16,174 nucleotides of DNA from Sulfuricurvum sp. (GTDB lineage: Bacteria; Campylobacterota; Campylobacteria; Campylobacterales; Sulfurimonadaceae): assembly GCA_030679635.1 (NCBI GenBank), contig JAUXSZ010000162.1:1-16174 (forward strand), written 5' to 3'. Shown here one piece after another: positions 7,592 to 14,306 of this stretch. The notes below the pieces were generated by a model that was not told the origin of the DNA, did no database searches, and was given only the letters and a program-made list of their open reading frames with translations. The translations under genes and the position numbers were made by a program. The number at the start of each line of letters is the position of its first letter. Position 1 is the first letter of the stretch.

Positions 7592-8137
7592 TTATTGTGC
7601 TGAAGCTTGACGATTATTCCCATAAATAAAAGCATACATTTTACGATAATAATTTTCATTCCGAGTTCGATCTGTGGCAGAAAAATGGTGGTAACGGCCT
7701 AATGTTTCCCATGAATAACCAAAACTTTTAACCAAGCTGGTCATAATCCTGTTTGCGTGTTCCCGCTCAGTCGCATCCACAAAATATTCGTGGAGCATAG
7801 GGTTTGGGTGATATTTATAATTAATTTGATAAGGTCCGAGATCTAGATTAACAATCCCACCATTAATAAGAGCCTGTGCTTGAGCACTGCACTCCTCTGT
7901 GGAATTGCATCGGATAATATGACCATTGACAGCGAAACCTGCAGACTGCGCTCGCTGGGCATCTTCGAGAACATTAATACGTATTACATTGGGATTGCAT
8001 GTTCCGTCCACTTCTTTTAAGCATTCGCAGTGACGGATGGCATCCAACACCGTATCGGGCATCCGTACACTAGACATATCGAAATCAACGCTCATGAGCT
8101 GAGCAGTAAGAGCCGTTAATATGCCTAGTTTTTTCAT
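7592..8137 (-). CDS. Secreted lytic-transglycosylase-like (SLT-type) protein
   Basis: The protein has 181 residues. MKK plus a hydrophobic run to about residue 16 forms a short, weak signal peptide. The body resembles lysozyme-like lytic transglycosylases: DLGPYQIN (99-106) corresponds to the D.G..QIN motif, and LGRYHHF (146-152) to the G.YH segment near the C-terminus. The likely catalytic Glu is Glu38 in HCECL, at the end of the first helix after the signal. Five cysteines (37, 39, 47, 77, 83) suggest disulfides outside the cytoplasm; two flank the proposed catalytic Glu, which is unusual. The function would be cleavage of peptidoglycan glycan strands. The ATG at 8137 has AAAGGA five bases ahead and lies 16 bases after the lpxD stop, so it is probably the last gene of the ilvB-ilvH-lpxD transcript. 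The fold is likely; activity is inferred. Confidence 0.75.
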   Translation of the reverse strand: MKKLGILTALTAQLMSVDFDMSSVRMPDTVLDAIRHCECLKEVDGTCNPNVIRINVLEDAQRAQSAGFAVNGHIIRCNSTEECSAQAQALINGGIVNLDLGPYQINYKYHPNPMLHEYFVDATEREHANRIMTSLVKSFGYSWETLGRYHHFSATDRTRNENYYRKMYAFIYGNNRQASAQ

Positions 8138-8153
8138 ACGTTTCCTTTGACTT

Positions 8154-9101
8154 TTATTGCAATATTTTAGCTAATTTTGCTTGAAGCTTCAACCATAACT
8201 TATGTTCCATTAGGGGGAAACCGCTGTAAACGCCCCCCTTTGTGATACTTTTTGTAACACCTGATCGAGCGGCAAGAGTCGTAAATGGGGCAATACTAAG
8301 GTGGCCGGCAGTAGCGCTTTGCCCCCCCATGACAACATTCCGTCCCAGTGTTGTTGAGCCTGCAAGTCCTGATTGGGATACCAAGATACAATGTTCACCA
8401 ACGATGCAGTTATGCCCGATTTGGATCAAATTATCAATTTTAGACCCTTTTTTAATCCATGTTGAACCAAAAACAGCACAATCAATCGTCGTATTGGCCC
8501 CGATCTCTACATCCTCTTCAATAATTACATTTCCGTTTTGGTAGAGTTTTATATGCTCCCCGCTCTTGGTATGTGCATATCCAAACCCGTCACTACCAAC
8601 AACACTTCCTGAATGAATAATGACATTATTCCCAATAACGCAGTCCCGGTATATGGATACATTGGGATACAGGGTAACGTTGTCCCCTATCAAAACATCT
8701 GCACCAATATAGACTCCGCTCATAACGGTACATCCGGATCCTACTTTTACTCCATTTTCGATATGAGCCGTTGGGAACACCGTGCTGTTCTCCCCTATAA
8801 TCGGCTTGATATCGCTACTTTGTATCGGTTTAGCAAAAGATTTTGAAAGCTTAGCCACCATCAAATAAGGCTCTTCACTGATTAGGGCAACAACATTGTC
8901 GGGTAATAAATGAGATTTTGATGCAGGAAGGATGACAGCAGACGCCTTCGTACTCGAGAGCTCTTTTTCATATTTTGAATCCGACAAAAAGGAAATCTCC
9001 CCTTTTGCGGCATCCCGCAGAGTGTTAATACCACTGATGGTAGATTCATTACTATCAGAACATTCAATTTGAAGTAATTGTGCTACGTCACTAACGGTCA
9101 T
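8154..9101 (-). CDS. lpxD: UDP-3-O-(3-hydroxyacyl)glucosamine N-acyltransferase LpxD
   Basis: LpxD adds the second hydroxyacyl chain to the lipid A precursor, using an acyl carrier protein thioester. The 315-residue protein has the N-terminal uridine-binding domain (ISFLSDSKY... around residue 38), then many hexapeptide repeats forming a left-handed beta-helix, the SDGFGYAHT segment, and DNLIQIGHNC with catalytic His230, plus a short C-terminal helix. The frame extends upstream to a TTG at 9137, but that start lies inside ilvH and has no ribosome site. The ATG at 9101 begins one base after the ilvH stop, has GGAA upstream and gives the usual length. The ilvB-ilvH-lpxD order is known from Campylobacter jejuni, which supports the call. 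Confidence 0.94.
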   Translation of the reverse strand: MTVSDVAQLLQIECSDSNESTISGINTLRDAAKGEISFLSDSKYEKELSSTKASAVILPASKSHLLPDNVVALISEEPYLMVAKLSKSFAKPIQSSDIKPIIGENSTVFPTAHIENGVKVGSGCTVMSGVYIGADVLIGDNVTLYPNVSIYRDCVIGNNVIIHSGSVVGSDGFGYAHTKSGEHIKLYQNGNVIIEEDVEIGANTTIDCAVFGSTWIKKGSKIDNLIQIGHNCIVGEHCILVSQSGLAGSTTLGRNVVMGGQSATAGHLSIAPFTTLAARSGVTKSITKGGVYSGFPLMEHKLWLKLQAKLAKILQ

Positions 9102-9102
9102 A

Positions 9103-9573
9103 TTAACGTTCCAATGCCACAGAACCGCTGCGGACAATCTCTTTTGGATGGAACCGTTTAATCGCTTCTAAAAAATGTCCTACTCGATGCGGTTCATCAG
9201 CAACCATAACAATGAGAGTATCGTGGCTGACGTTGACAATACGACCATTGTAGGCATGGGCTAATGCTTCAATATCGCTGATGGATTCACTCAGAGGAAT
9301 CTTCACCATGGCCATCTCTTTTTCTACCAAATCAGCATGTTCGTAAACTTTTAACACCGGTATCAGCTTGTGTAGCTGTTTGGTGATTTGTTCAATTACC
9401 CGTACTGATCCTGCCGTAACGATCGTGACTCTTGAATATTTTGAATCCGGTATCGGAGCTACCGTGAGGGAATCGATATTGTAGCCTCGTCCTGAAAATA
9501 GACCAGAGATGCGCGACAGTACGCTTGCCTCATTTAAAACGATAACGGAAATAACGCGTCGAGCTTCTTCCAT
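9103..9573 (-). CDS. ilvH: Acetolactate synthase small (regulatory) subunit
   Basis: The protein has 156 residues, the usual size. An N-terminal ACT domain (about residues 5-80) opens with RRVISVIVLNEASVLSRI and includes GRGYNIDSLTVAP, the valine-binding and dimer region. The C-terminal domain (about 85-155) includes VRSGSVAL near the end. It binds the large subunit IlvB, raises its activity and confers valine feedback inhibition. Its ATG overlaps the ilvB stop by one base (TAATG), and its AAGGAG ribosome site lies in the last codons of ilvB, indicating translational coupling. lpxD follows after one base. It is also named ilvN in some genomes. Confidence 0.95.
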   Translation of the reverse strand: MEEARRVISVIVLNEASVLSRISGLFSGRGYNIDSLTVAPIPDSKYSRVTIVTAGSVRVIEQITKQLHKLIPVLKVYEHADLVEKEMAMVKIPLSESISDIEALAHAYNGRIVNVSHDTLIVMVADEPHRVGHFLEAIKRFHPKEIVRSGSVALER

Positions 9574-11267
9574 TATTTCTCCTTGTATTCTAGCATCATA
9601 TTAAAGAGCGATCCGCCGGCCGGAACCATGGGCAAGACATTTTCAAATCGATTAACAGCTACATCGATAATGGCGACGACATTCTTCTCAACGGCATCTT
9701 TGAGTGCAAAATCAAACTCTTCTTTGGTACTGACACGGTAGCCGATACCCCCAAAACTTTCCGCTAATTTAATAAAATCAGGCTGAATGGAGAGATCGGT
9801 TTGGGAGTGTCTTTTGTCGTAGAACATGGTTTGCCATTGGCGTACCATTCCTAAAAAATTATTGTTCAAAATAACATTGATCACGGGAAGATCAAACTCC
9901 ACCGCAGTCATCAACTCTTGAATATTCATCAAAATTGAGCCATCACCCGTAATATTGATGCTCACACGACCAAGATCGGCTCGCTTGACGCCGATTGCTG
10001 CAGGAAATCCAAATCCCATAGTCCCTAATCCGCCAGAACTGATCCACTGACGAGGACGGCTGAAGGGATAAAATTGTGCTGTCCACATTTGATGCTGCCC
10101 GACATCGGTAGAGATATTGGCATCATCGCCTAAGAGTTCTCCGATCCGCTGTACAACCCATTGAGGTTTCAATCGATCTCCCTCCTCTGTGTAGCTGAGG
10201 GGGTGTAATTTGTTGAAATTTGCAATGGTATTGTGCCATGGCTCATAGCGTGATGGATCTATTTGTTCTTTGGCTAAAGGGATCATCGCCTCAAGGATAT
10301 TTTTGACATCTCCCACAATAGGGAAATGGGCATTCACCAATTTGGAGATACTCGCCGGGTCAATATCAACGTGGATAATTTGTGCATGTTTGGCAAATTC
10401 GGACAGTTTACCGGTAACACGGTCATCGAAACGAACGCCTAATCCGATAACAAGATCCGTTTCGCTCATCGCCATATTGGCAGCATACGATCCATGCATT
10501 CCCAGCATCGAAATCAATAGGGGATCTGCATGATGCAGCGTTCCTCTCGCCATAAAGGTTTCTACCGCCGGAATTTGGGTCATTGTCGAAAATTGTCGTA
10601 CCAAATCAGCTGCGTTTGCATTGATAATACCGCCACCAAGATAAAGGAGCGGGCGCTTTGCCGATGCAATCGCTTCAATCGCTTTTTTGATTTGGCGAGC
10701 ATTCCCTTTTACGGTTGGCTTATAAGTTTCAATATCAACATCTTTTGAGTAATCAAAAGTAGCGATTTGTGCCGTCACGTCTTTAGGGATGTCAACATGT
10801 ATGGGACCTGGACGACCGGTTCGTGCCAAATAAAACGCCTCTTTTAAGACACGAGGAAGATCGGCGGCATCCGTAACAAGATAGTTGTGTTTGGTACACG
10901 GTCGGCTAATTCCGACAGCATCAATCTCTTGAAATGCATCGGTACCGATCAACGACATAGGAACCTGTCCGCTGATCACCACGAGAGGAATAGAATCCAT
11001 ATAGGCATCGGCAATACCGGTAATTGCATTGGTAAAACCGGGGCCTGAAGTGATCATGGCAACGCCCACTTTTCCGGATGCTTTAGCATACCCTTCCGCT
11101 GCATGAACCGCTGCTTGTTCGTGACGGGTTAGGACGTGTTGAAACGAACTTTGTTTGTAGATTTCATCATAGACGTTCATGATCGCACCGCCCGGATAAC
11201 CGAAGATCACCTCGACCTCTTCGGCAATGAGCGCTTCGATAACCATCTGTGCACCGCTGATTTGCAT
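9573..11267 (-). CDS. ilvB: Acetolactate synthase large (catalytic) subunit
   Basis: This thiamine-diphosphate enzyme condenses two pyruvates to 2-acetolactate, or pyruvate with 2-oxobutanoate, at the start of valine, leucine and isoleucine synthesis. From the ATG at 11267 it has 564 residues. Visible parts are FGYPGGAIMNVYDE (22-35), RHEQ with catalytic Glu50, TSGPGFTN, the FAD/central domain with GMHGSYAANMAM, and the thiamine-diphosphate site GDGSILMN running to NNNFLGMVRQW. The open frame continues to an ATG at 11321, but that codon overlaps a TATAAT box and has no ribosome site, while 11267 has AAAGGAG five bases upstream and a typical N-terminus. It leads the ilvB-ilvH-lpxD operon and is also called ilvI. 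Confidence 0.95.
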   Translation of the reverse strand: MQISGAQMVIEALIAEEVEVIFGYPGGAIMNVYDEIYKQSSFQHVLTRHEQAAVHAAEGYAKASGKVGVAMITSGPGFTNAITGIADAYMDSIPLVVISGQVPMSLIGTDAFQEIDAVGISRPCTKHNYLVTDAADLPRVLKEAFYLARTGRPGPIHVDIPKDVTAQIATFDYSKDVDIETYKPTVKGNARQIKKAIEAIASAKRPLLYLGGGIINANAADLVRQFSTMTQIPAVETFMARGTLHHADPLLISMLGMHGSYAANMAMSETDLVIGLGVRFDDRVTGKLSEFAKHAQIIHVDIDPASISKLVNAHFPIVGDVKNILEAMIPLAKEQIDPSRYEPWHNTIANFNKLHPLSYTEEGDRLKPQWVVQRIGELLGDDANISTDVGQHQMWTAQFYPFSRPRQWISSGGLGTMGFGFPAAIGVKRADLGRVSINITGDGSILMNIQELMTAVEFDLPVINVILNNNFLGMVRQWQTMFYDKRHSQTDLSIQPDFIKLAESFGGIGYRVSTKEEFDFALKDAVEKNVVAIIDVAVNRFENVLPMVPAGGSLFNMMLEYKEK

Positions 11268-11319
11268 GTCGTCTCCTTTGTTTAAAAATAGTGTGAATAG
11301 TGCTTTTAAAAATTTGCCC

Positions 11320-11325
11320 ATTATA
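11320..11325 (-). promoter_or_regulatory. -10 box of the ilvB-ilvH-lpxD operon
   Basis: The minus strand reads TATAAT at 11325-11320 after a T-rich stretch, typical of sigma-70 promoters in Campylobacterota. A start near 11313 gives a leader of about 45 bases to the ATG at 11267, too short for a leader-peptide attenuator. No good -35 hexamer is seen. Confidence 0.6.
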
Positions 11326-11377
11326 AAATAAACAAGCTATGAATTACGTTAAATAGGGGAAGAGGTTCACGAGCTTG

Positions 11378-11386
11378 TGGTAAAAT
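11378..11386 (+). promoter_or_regulatory. Possible second, upstream extended -10 of the cytochrome c gene
   Basis: TGGTAAAAT fits an extended -10 (hexamer at 11381-11386). Its last base is the first base of the FNR-type box, and its start point near 11393 would fall inside that box, so regulator binding would block it. Motif evidence only. Confidence 0.3.
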
Positions 11387-11399
11387 TGATCTTAATCAA
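11386..11399. promoter_or_regulatory. FNR/CRP-family operator, perfect TTGAT-N4-ATCAA
   Basis: The sequence TTGATCTTAATCAA matches the FNR consensus half-sites on both sides. Its centre is 11392.5. The downstream -10 box at 11422-11427 predicts a start at 11434, placing the operator exactly at -41.5, the class II activator position. The regulated gene is a periplasmic cytochrome c. Which Crp/Fnr-family protein binds is unknown. Confidence 0.7.
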
Positions 11400-11421
11400 T
11401 GATGAATTCGACAAAAAAAGA

Positions 11422-11427
11422 TAAAAT
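11422..11427 (+). promoter_or_regulatory. -10 box of the cytochrome c gene
   Basis: TAAAAT, preceded by a purine-rich run, predicts a start near 11434 and a 17-base leader that contains the AAGGAA ribosome site. There is no -35 hexamer, consistent with an activator at -41.5 taking its place. Confidence 0.55.
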
Positions 11428-11450
11428 TGCCAAAAATCAGAAGGAAATTT

Positions 11451-11855
11451 ATGAAATCCATCGCTCTACTTACCTTAATAACCCTCACACTTATGGGATC
11501 CGATGGGTACAAAGTTTACCAGGATAACTGCATGAAATGCCATGTCGAAATGATGAGTAAATCAGAAGTACTAAAATCCTTCAAATTTCTCAAAGCGCCA
11601 CCCATGGTTGAAGTCTCGAATAAGATTAAAAACAACATTCGAATTATGGATGAAGATAAAGATGTCAAACGTCGTGTCGTGATTGCCTTTGTAAAAGACT
11701 ATATCGAAAATCCAAGTATTCAGTACAGCATGTGTGATCCCATGGCGTTGGAAAAGTTCGGAGTCATGCCGTCGTTAAAAGGGAAACTGAGTGAAGAACA
11801 GAAGCAAGCAGTTGCCCAGTGGGTGTATGACCGCTATGAGGGGAAAATGTTTTAA
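11451..11855 (+). CDS. Small periplasmic class I cytochrome c
   Basis: The protein has 134 residues from the ATG at 11451, which has AAGGAA upstream. The longer frame begins with TTG at 11427, inside the promoter, so I reject it. Residues 1-17 (MKSIALLTLITLTLMGS) form a signal peptide for export. The single haem c site is CMKCH (Cys27, Cys30, His31). The distal Met is probably in FGVMPSLKGKLSEEQ, which leads into the usual C-terminal helix ending AQWVYDRYEG. It should carry electrons in the periplasm, but the partner oxidase, reductase or sulfur enzyme is not indicated by neighbours. It is divergent from ilvB and has an FNR-type operator, suggesting control by oxygen or another electron acceptor. 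Confidence 0.88.
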   Translation: MKSIALLTLITLTLMGSDGYKVYQDNCMKCHVEMMSKSEVLKSFKFLKAPPMVEVSNKIKNNIRIMDEDKDVKRRVVIAFVKDYIENPSIQYSMCDPMALEKFGVMPSLKGKLSEEQKQAVAQWVYDRYEGKMF

Positions 11856-11875
11856 TCTCTCATGAGAGAGATTAA
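11852..11875. terminator. Bidirectional hairpin between cytochrome c and chemoreceptor genes
   Basis: A perfect 10-base stem, TTAATCTCTC (11852-11861) with GAGAGATTAA (11866-11875), has a four-base ATGA loop. It includes the cytochrome stop codon and ends exactly before the chemoreceptor stop at 11876-11878, serving both convergent genes. U-tracts beyond the stem are short. Confidence 0.65.
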
Positions 11876-13306
11876 TTAAACGGTAATTTCTGTTTCTTTG
11901 ACCATTTCTTCTAAGTAGTCGTACATTTTGAGGCTATTTTCTTCCATTTTAGTGAAATTATCAATGATCTCTTTATGATTATCAATAACCCTGTCTGTCG
12001 GATAGATATAAGCAAGGTTGAGATTAACAAGACGATGAATCTCATGATGAGGAGCATCCACTTTTGCATAGGCATTTGTTTTTGAAAATTTATCTTTTGC
12101 GGTCCCCGCATACCATTTCCCTAAATGACATTCAGAATGACTCATGTTTTCTAATCGTTTAGTACGGCGAATAATGGAGGTATACGCATTGGATTTATAA
12201 ATTGTATGATCGATTTTAGCCAGTAACACATAAACCATATTTTCAATGGAGCTTGCATAGGAGGTAGCCTGTTTCGCACCACGACTAAAATCATTAAATG
12301 TAAGGGTAAACTTTTCAATACTACTGAGTGAGTTCTGTGCGATGGAATTGGTAGATTCTGAACTCTCTTGTAAATCAGAAGCATCTTGTTGGAGTCTTTG
12401 TATCGATATGGCAATCTCGCTGGTCGCTTTTTGGGTTCTCTCTGCGAGTTTACGTACTTCATCAGCAACAACGGCAAATCCCCTCCCATGTTCCCCTGCT
12501 CGAGCTGCTTCAATAGCTGCATTCAGGGCCAAGAGGTTGGTTTGTTCGGCAATCTCTTTGATAAGATCAACGACAGAATTAATTTCTCTCGTTTTCTCAT
12601 TAAGAACTGAAATGCTTTGAGTAGATGTGTCGGCACTCATAATAAGTGAATGCAGTTTCTCAGTAATTTCACCGATTACCTCGATACTATCATCGGCATT
12701 GGATTCCGTCTGTTTACTGATAGTTACAATTTTGTCAATGTAGTGGATAGAACGGGTTAAATCTTCATGTAGAAGCTCAAGTTCTCCGACAACACCATGC
12801 CCAATTTTTCCAATAGTATTGTTAATGTCGGTTGCCAAAATGGTGTCGGTGTCGGTTTGCATATTGGCGATGGCGCGATTAGTCGTATCAATGTTCGTTT
12901 GGAAATCACCTTTGAATTCAAATGAATTGATTTGGCGGTAAGCCGTTTTTTGACTCGCCTCTTCTATAGAAGCCGAGATCTCTTCCATATAGCGTGAAAG
13001 CTGATTGGCAAAGTTGTTAAAGCTAACACGCATTTGTTCCAGTTCCCCACCCTCTTTATAATCTAAACGATGGGTGAATTTACCTGAGTCGGCTTCGGTA
13101 AGAACATTAGTAACTTTTGTAATGGTCGATTGAACATTCCGAATATTAATAAACATATACCACGCAAGGGCAAAATTGGCAATATTAATAATCCGCATAA
13201 TATCAAAACCGTAGTGATAAACTTCAACACCTAAGCCAAGCGTAAAGATACACAGTGAAATAATATTAGCATATTGGATTTTTGATAGGGAAGAGAGAGA
13301 GTGCAT
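11876..13306 (-). CDS. Methyl-accepting chemotaxis protein with C-terminal CZB zinc domain
   Basis: The 476-residue receptor has two hydrophobic segments near the N-terminus (about 13-30 and 36-55) with only a few residues between, so there is essentially no periplasmic sensor. A HAMP-like region follows (about 56-110), then a long coiled-coil signalling domain whose hairpin tip (about 245-285) holds EIAEQTNLLALNAAIEAARAGEHGRGFAVVADEVRKL in pieces. The C-terminus has the CZB motif HSECHLGKWYAG with Cys393, followed by PHHEIH, matching the zinc ligands of that domain. It signals to CheA/CheW. The start at 13306 has GAAGG eight bases ahead; the longer GTG start at 13348 overlaps the TATAAT box, and ATG 13321 has no ribosome site. 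CZB domains have been linked to zinc and oxidant sensing, so a cytoplasmic redox or metal cue is likely. Confidence 0.92.
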   Translation of the reverse strand: MHSLSSLSKIQYANIISLCIFTLGLGVEVYHYGFDIMRIINIANFALAWYMFINIRNVQSTITKVTNVLTEADSGKFTHRLDYKEGGELEQMRVSFNNFANQLSRYMEEISASIEEASQKTAYRQINSFEFKGDFQTNIDTTNRAIANMQTDTDTILATDINNTIGKIGHGVVGELELLHEDLTRSIHYIDKIVTISKQTESNADDSIEVIGEITEKLHSLIMSADTSTQSISVLNEKTREINSVVDLIKEIAEQTNLLALNAAIEAARAGEHGRGFAVVADEVRKLAERTQKATSEIAISIQRLQQDASDLQESSESTNSIAQNSLSSIEKFTLTFNDFSRGAKQATSYASSIENMVYVLLAKIDHTIYKSNAYTSIIRRTKRLENMSHSECHLGKWYAGTAKDKFSKTNAYAKVDAPHHEIHRLVNLNLAYIYPTDRVIDNHKEIIDNFTKMEENSLKMYDYLEEMVKETEITV

Positions 13307-13339
13307 TCCGGTGGCCTTCATCTGAAAATAATGTGGAGG

Positions 13340-13345
13340 ATTATA
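13340..13345 (-). promoter_or_regulatory. -10 box of the chemoreceptor gene
   Basis: The minus strand reads TATAAT at 13345-13340, predicting a start near 13333 and a 27-base leader to the ATG at 13306. No clear -35 hexamer or sigma-54/sigma-28 motif is seen, so housekeeping transcription is likely. Confidence 0.55.
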
Positions 13346-13396
13346 CACTATTTATGACGTAACTAAAAGATAAGAAGGTGCGGAATGGTATGGTAT

Positions 13397-14296
13397 TTAT
13401 AAAGATATTGGATTAAAATAATCCAGCGCGACTCCTTCTCGAAGACCGTCATCGACAATAATGGCTTCCTCTAAACGGGTACTTTTAAAAAGGGATTCAA
13501 CCATCAAGATACCTGTAGCAATCAGTAGCTCCCGCCCTACTCCTACGTACTGTGATCGTACCGATTCTTCCATCTCCATCAATTCTGTATAGGTTTGGAT
13601 GCAATCCTCTAATGTCAGAATGGAACCGTTTATTTTTTCAGCGTTATAGTTGGAATAATCCATTCCCATACGATAAGCAGCAATTGTCGTCGGTGTACCT
13701 GAAGTAAGAACAAGCGTGATAGGTTTTTCTTTGCCCTCCAAGGATCCGTAAAAAAGAGAGACTTGTTCTTCAAAATCATCCAGTAATGAGCGTAGCATTA
13801 TGGTATCCATCGCTTTTTCGCTCATGGTGACGATACCGATGGGTAAACTTATTAATTTTGTTTCTTTATCTTCATAATAGATGAGTTCAGTGGATCCTCC
13901 GCCGATATCGGCCAATACAAAGTGATTATTATGTATATGAAGTTGATATAAACGATTCTGGACAGCAAGAAGAGTTAATGCTGCTTCTTGTTGACCATTT
14001 ATGATGGTAAATTGGATGCCGGAATCTTGCTGTATTCTAGCAATCACCTCTTTGCCATTGCTTGCCGTTCGAAGAGCTGCGGTCGTGACGGCTACAACCT
14101 TTTGACCCACAAAATCAATGTGAGATTTTGCCTCTTCAATAGCACTTAGAATACGTAAGACAGCATTTTCACAAATCTTATTGGTTGCCTGCAGTAATTC
14201 GGCAGCGCGGACGATTTTTTCATAACTTTTTCCCCATTGAATACCGTCATATTCAATAAAGCGGATAGTATTTGAACCTAAATCGATAGCAATCAT
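13397..14296 (-). CDS. ppx: Ppx/GppA family exopolyphosphatase / (p)ppGpp phosphohydrolase, short form
   Basis: The protein has 299 residues and contains only the two actin-like subdomains, without the C-terminal HD-like domain of the E. coli enzymes. DLGSNTIRF (5-13) is the first phosphate loop, and DIGGGSTEL (130-138 region) is the second. The catalytic base corresponds to Glu104 in NGQQEAAL; the usual Glu-Glu pair is Gln-Glu here, but the residue matching E. coli Glu121 is kept. It should release phosphate from polyphosphate and/or convert pppGpp to ppGpp. The ATG at 14296 follows the ilvA stop by 10 bases and has no good ribosome site, so translation may depend on coupling to ilvA. It is the last gene of the CoA-binding–ilvA–ppx group. 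Confidence 0.88.
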   Translation of the reverse strand: MIAIDLGSNTIRFIEYDGIQWGKSYEKIVRAAELLQATNKICENAVLRILSAIEEAKSHIDFVGQKVVAVTTAALRTASNGKEVIARIQQDSGIQFTIINGQQEAALTLLAVQNRLYQLHIHNNHFVLADIGGGSTELIYYEDKETKLISLPIGIVTMSEKAMDTIMLRSLLDDFEEQVSLFYGSLEGKEKPITLVLTSGTPTTIAAYRMGMDYSNYNAEKINGSILTLEDCIQTYTELMEMEESVRSQYVGVGRELLIATGILMVESLFKSTRLEEAIIVDDGLREGVALDYFNPISL

Positions 14297-14306
14297 TTTT
14301 TAATGC

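Noticed and set aside
8181..8192. Perfect 12-base palindrome TTGAAGCTTCAA
   Set aside because: It lies within the lpxD coding end with no promoter nearby; probably chance.
9102..9137. Twelve-residue N-terminal extension of LpxD from a TTG
   Set aside because: It lies inside ilvH, has no ribosome site and is not part of the family N-terminus.
11268..11321. Possible ilv leader peptide (attenuator) in the sequence ahead of ilvB
   Set aside because: The frame is continuous with ilvB, is not rich in Ile/Val/Leu codons in a run, and the predicted leader is only about 45 bases with no terminator hairpin.
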